From positions 44,356 through 108,355 of the forward strand of contig VXME01000135.1 of assembly GCA_009861545.1 (NCBI GenBank): a stretch of 64,000 nt of DNA, in the 5' to 3' direction. Position numbers and translations under genes: made by a program. Origin of the DNA: Acidobacteriota bacterium (GTDB taxonomy: Bacteria; Acidobacteriota; Vicinamibacteria; Vicinamibacterales; UBA8438). This document shows positions 61,924-64,000 of the stretch, piece by piece (the first letter of the stretch is position 1; each line of letters begins with the position of its first letter). The notes beneath the pieces were generated by a model that was not told where the DNA came from, ran no database searches, and saw nothing but the letters and a program-made list of their open reading frames with translations.

Positions 61924-62658
61924 TCATTCGGACACTTCCGTCCGAGGCGTATCGCAAGACGGCAGCATGAGGGGCGCCAGCGGCGCTTCGAGCCTGGCCC
62001 GACCTTCAGCCGTCCTCGTGACTTCCATGGACCACTGAAACCAGTCCCCGAACGCCGCGAGCTGCTGCCGAGGCGCGTCCGCCGCCTGCGCGCCGCCGGG
62101 TTCGCCCACCACGGCCAGGGTCTCCGGATCGATCGAGCGCTCGCCGCTCCGCGTGACGGGAACGGGAAGGGCATCGACCATCGCGCACAACCGGTCGGTG
62201 CAGGCCTGCGCATCCACCTGGACCCAGCCGCCGGGGTCCGCGCGCTCGACGGGCGCGGCGAAGAACGAGCGGTCCTCGAAGCCCCACGTGTACCAGCGGA
62301 TGTCGGGCTGCGACAGGTCGGTCGGGACCGTCTGCCGCCAGGGAGACGCCAACACCAGCTCGGGTGACGGCGTAATCCGGGTGGGAAGCTCGGTATCGGG
62401 CCGGTCCCTCCCCGTCGCCTCCCGGGCGCGCTCGACGTTGTCCATCGCGTAGGTGTGCCAGCCCGACTCGTGCTGCACCTCGACGACCAGCCAGTCGCCC
62501 TCGATCCGCGCCGCGTAGGTCACCGCGATGTTCTCGCCGAACCAGACCTCCTGCGGCGCCGGCGCGTCGGTTTCCTGCGCAGCCGCGGATCCGGTCAGGC
62601 CGGCCAGGAGCACGGGCAGCAGCAGGGCGAACGTGTTCCGAACTGTGGCGATGTTCAT
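61924..62658 (-). CDS. Exported DsbD N-terminal-domain-like protein
   Basis: A 244-aa secreted protein; start at the ATG at 62658, which overlaps the DUF3325 stop (ATGA). A signal peptide (NTFALLLPVLLAGLTGSAAAQ) precedes a beta-sandwich with AVTYAARIEGDWLVVEVQHESGWHTYAMD, PDIRWYTWGFEDRSFFAAPV and a Cys pair in QACTDRLCAMVDALPVPV, similar to the periplasmic DsbD-alpha domain (Cys in TC..K.C). No membrane or thioredoxin parts follow, so it would be a stand-alone thiol module. Coupling to DUF3325 and PepSY genes suggests a role in redox steps of iron uptake; this is inferred. Confidence 0.7.
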   Translation of the reverse strand: MNIATVRNTFALLLPVLLAGLTGSAAAQETDAPAPQEVWFGENIAVTYAARIEGDWLVVEVQHESGWHTYAMDNVERAREATGRDRPDTELPTRITPSPELVLASPWRQTVPTDLSQPDIRWYTWGFEDRSFFAAPVERADPGGWVQVDAQACTDRLCAMVDALPVPVTRSGERSIDPETLAVVGEPGGAQAADAPRQQLAAFGDWFQWSMEVTRTAEGRARLEAPLAPLMLPSCDTPRTEVSE

Positions 62659-62984
62659 TGCGGGACTCCCGAAGCTTTGGGTTTGCGGTTCAGGCTTCCG
62701 TCCGATTCTTCCTGGTGTTCCTGCAGCCACGTGGCGGTCAGCGCCGTTCCAATCATGCAGACCGTGAACCAGCCCGTGAAGAGGGTGAGGCCGACCAGCG
62801 TACCCATCGCACGCGCGAACAGGAACGCAGCCAACGCGAGCCCGGCGTAGCCTGCCGACTGCAGGCCCCGCTTCCCGCCGACGGACAACTCGGTGGAGAA
62901 CAACAGACGCTGGTGCCGTCGCATGGCCACGCACAAGGCCGCCGTGGCGACGGGGGCGAGCACCAGCGCGAGCACCAGCGTCAT
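62655..62984 (-). CDS. DUF3325 family membrane protein
   Basis: A 109-aa protein with three hydrophobic segments (LVLALVLAPVATAALCVAM, GYAGLALAAFLFARAMGTLVG, LTLFTGWFTVCMIGTALTATWL). DUF3325 proteins occur with PepSY membrane proteins and TonB-dependent receptors in iron-uptake operons of proteobacteria. Its ATG directly follows the TAG of the PepSY gene (TAGATG) and its own stop overlaps the next ATG, so the three are translationally coupled. Confidence 0.85.
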   Translation of the reverse strand: MTLVLALVLAPVATAALCVAMRRHQRLLFSTELSVGGKRGLQSAGYAGLALAAFLFARAMGTLVGLTLFTGWFTVCMIGTALTATWLQEHQEESDGSLNRKPKASGVPQ

Positions 62985-64000
62985 CTACCGCCCCACACTG
63001 GCCTCGACCATCGGGGTCGCTCTGTGGGACGCGGTCCGACCCGCCTGGCGGGCGCCGAGGGCGATCGCCACCAGCACGGCCACGACCCCCGTCGCGATCG
63101 CTGTCAGATCGACACCGGCCAGGGCCCAGTTCCCCGCGAGCAGGGTCACGCCCAGGTGCAGGTTCGTGGTGAGCCAGTTGACCACCGGCAATCCCAGAAA
63201 CACCGCGGCCACGAACCAGCACTGCTCCGGCCAGGCCCGCTCAATCGGACGCGCCACCGCGTGCACGAAACATCCCAGCCAGGCCAGGAACATGCAGTGC
63301 ACCTCCCGGTCGGCGCGCCCGGCCAGCTCGACGGGCAGCAGGCGATTGGCCCAGAAGTACACGCCGACCGCCGCCGGCAGCCCGACGATGGTCGCCACGT
63401 TCATCCGCTCGACGAATCGATAACCCAGCCCCGGGTCGGCTTCTTCCGTCTTCGGCTTGCGTTTCTGCACCCAGCAGATCGCTCCGGGTGGCGATCATCG
63501 CGCTGCCCAGCAACCCCGACAGGAAGTAGAGCCAGCGGAGGAACGGCGACGCGAACAGGCCTTCGTGCAGGCCGATCATGGCGCCGGCGAAGCCGAGCGC
63601 GGCGTTCGGCACGCCGGACGTCGTACCGATGTACTCGCCCGTGGCGCCGTCGAAGTTCATTGCGTCGCCAATCACGCTGCCGCCGGCCGTGCGCTGGACG
63701 GTGACGACGCTGTTGGCGTCGCCCGGCATCTCCACCCGGATGAACGCGATCCGATCCTCGCCCCAAGCGGCGGCGGCGTGGCGGGCCAGCGGTTCGAGCG
63801 GCACGAGCGGCGCCGCCGTCCCGGATCGCACGACGACCTGTTGCCCGAATGCCTGCTCCGGCAGGCGGGCGATGCGCTCGGTGTCGAATCCGTAGCCGCC
63901 CAGGACGATGAACGGCATCCAGAAGAGCCCCAGGGTGAAGATCTCGGTGTCGAAGTAGCCGAGGGTCCCGGTCACGAACAGGAAATAGAGCAGCCAGCAG
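62985..64000 (-). CDS. PepSY-domain membrane protein (PiuB-like), frameshifted and cut by window edge
   Basis: The 5' part lies beyond base 64000. Visible from the right edge: WLLYFLFVTGTLGYFDTEI, a periplasmic PepSY-like region (RTAGGSVIGDAMNFDGATGEYIG), IGLHEGLFASPFLRWLYFLSGLLGSAMIAT, and then a frame break. Dropping one G from the GGG at 63486-63488 restores the continuation GAICWVQKRKPKTEEADPGLGYRFVERMNVATIVGLP, followed by FWANRLLPVELAGRADREVHCMF and two more helices. The family (PiuB, PepSY_TM) is linked to TonB-dependent siderophore uptake and ferric reduction. The indel may be real or an assembly error; the downstream genes stay coupled and intact, which argues for an error. Confidence 0.85.

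Overview
The window is about 64 kb of very GC-rich DNA with strong third-position GC bias, which explains the huge spurious antisense ORFs. Gene content points to a member of the Acidobacteriota, probably Vicinamibacteria-like: an ADOP-type orphan permease, several TonB-dependent receptors (TBDRs) with an N-terminal carboxypeptidase-regulatory-like domain, paired ankyrin and PQQ-enzyme genes, and DUF3179 and DUF3500 proteins. This placement is inferred from gene families; no rRNA, tRNA, CRISPR array, origin or intact insertion sequence was seen.

Layout. 1-2360: a gene tail, a Tat-exported VOC protein, a micro-ORF and a DUF3179 protein. 2367-10552: a minus-strand tandem array of TBDR genes in different states of decay (one three-lesion pseudogene, two intact genes, one orphan fragment with foldback repeats). 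10949-14575: an ankyrin-PQQ dehydrogenase operon from a consensus-like, apparently leaderless promoter. 14658-23256: SMUG1-type uracil-DNA glycosylase, ADOP permease, oligopeptidase B, haloacid dehalogenase, alpha/beta hydrolase and an unknown exported protein. 23370-28331: a less GC-rich three-gene cassette (AAA ATPase, TOPRIM-like DUF4276, type I HsdR without HsdM or HsdS), a candidate defence unit. 28477-31909: a translationally coupled peptidase S33 / ABC ATPase / ABC-2 permease operon. 32144-36134: PQQ-repeat protein, DUF3500 protein and a CaiB/BaiF CoA-transferase.

36180-42284 is an iron block: bacterioferritin, convergent overlapping Bfd ferredoxin, a divergent TBDR and a heme-type TBDR. 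Three 15-bp Fur-like boxes sit at the promoters. Two copies of an inverted intergenic repeat lie at either side of the block, and in both a neighbouring gene ends on the TAG at the edge of the repeat.

42284-61869 carries the most unusual module: an LCM-family methyltransferase, a TBDR, a small possible membrane protein, one ABC ATPase, three tandem giant paralogues (1142-1194 aa) each joining a two-half ABC-2 permease to a periplasmic M1-aminopeptidase-like domain that has lost its zinc-binding residues, an RND pump without an adaptor, and a second LCM-family methyltransferase. The right edge (61924-64000) is a coupled minus-strand operon of a PepSY/PiuB-type membrane protein (frameshifted, running off the window), DUF3325 and a DsbD-N-like secreted protein, a set often linked to TonB-dependent iron uptake.
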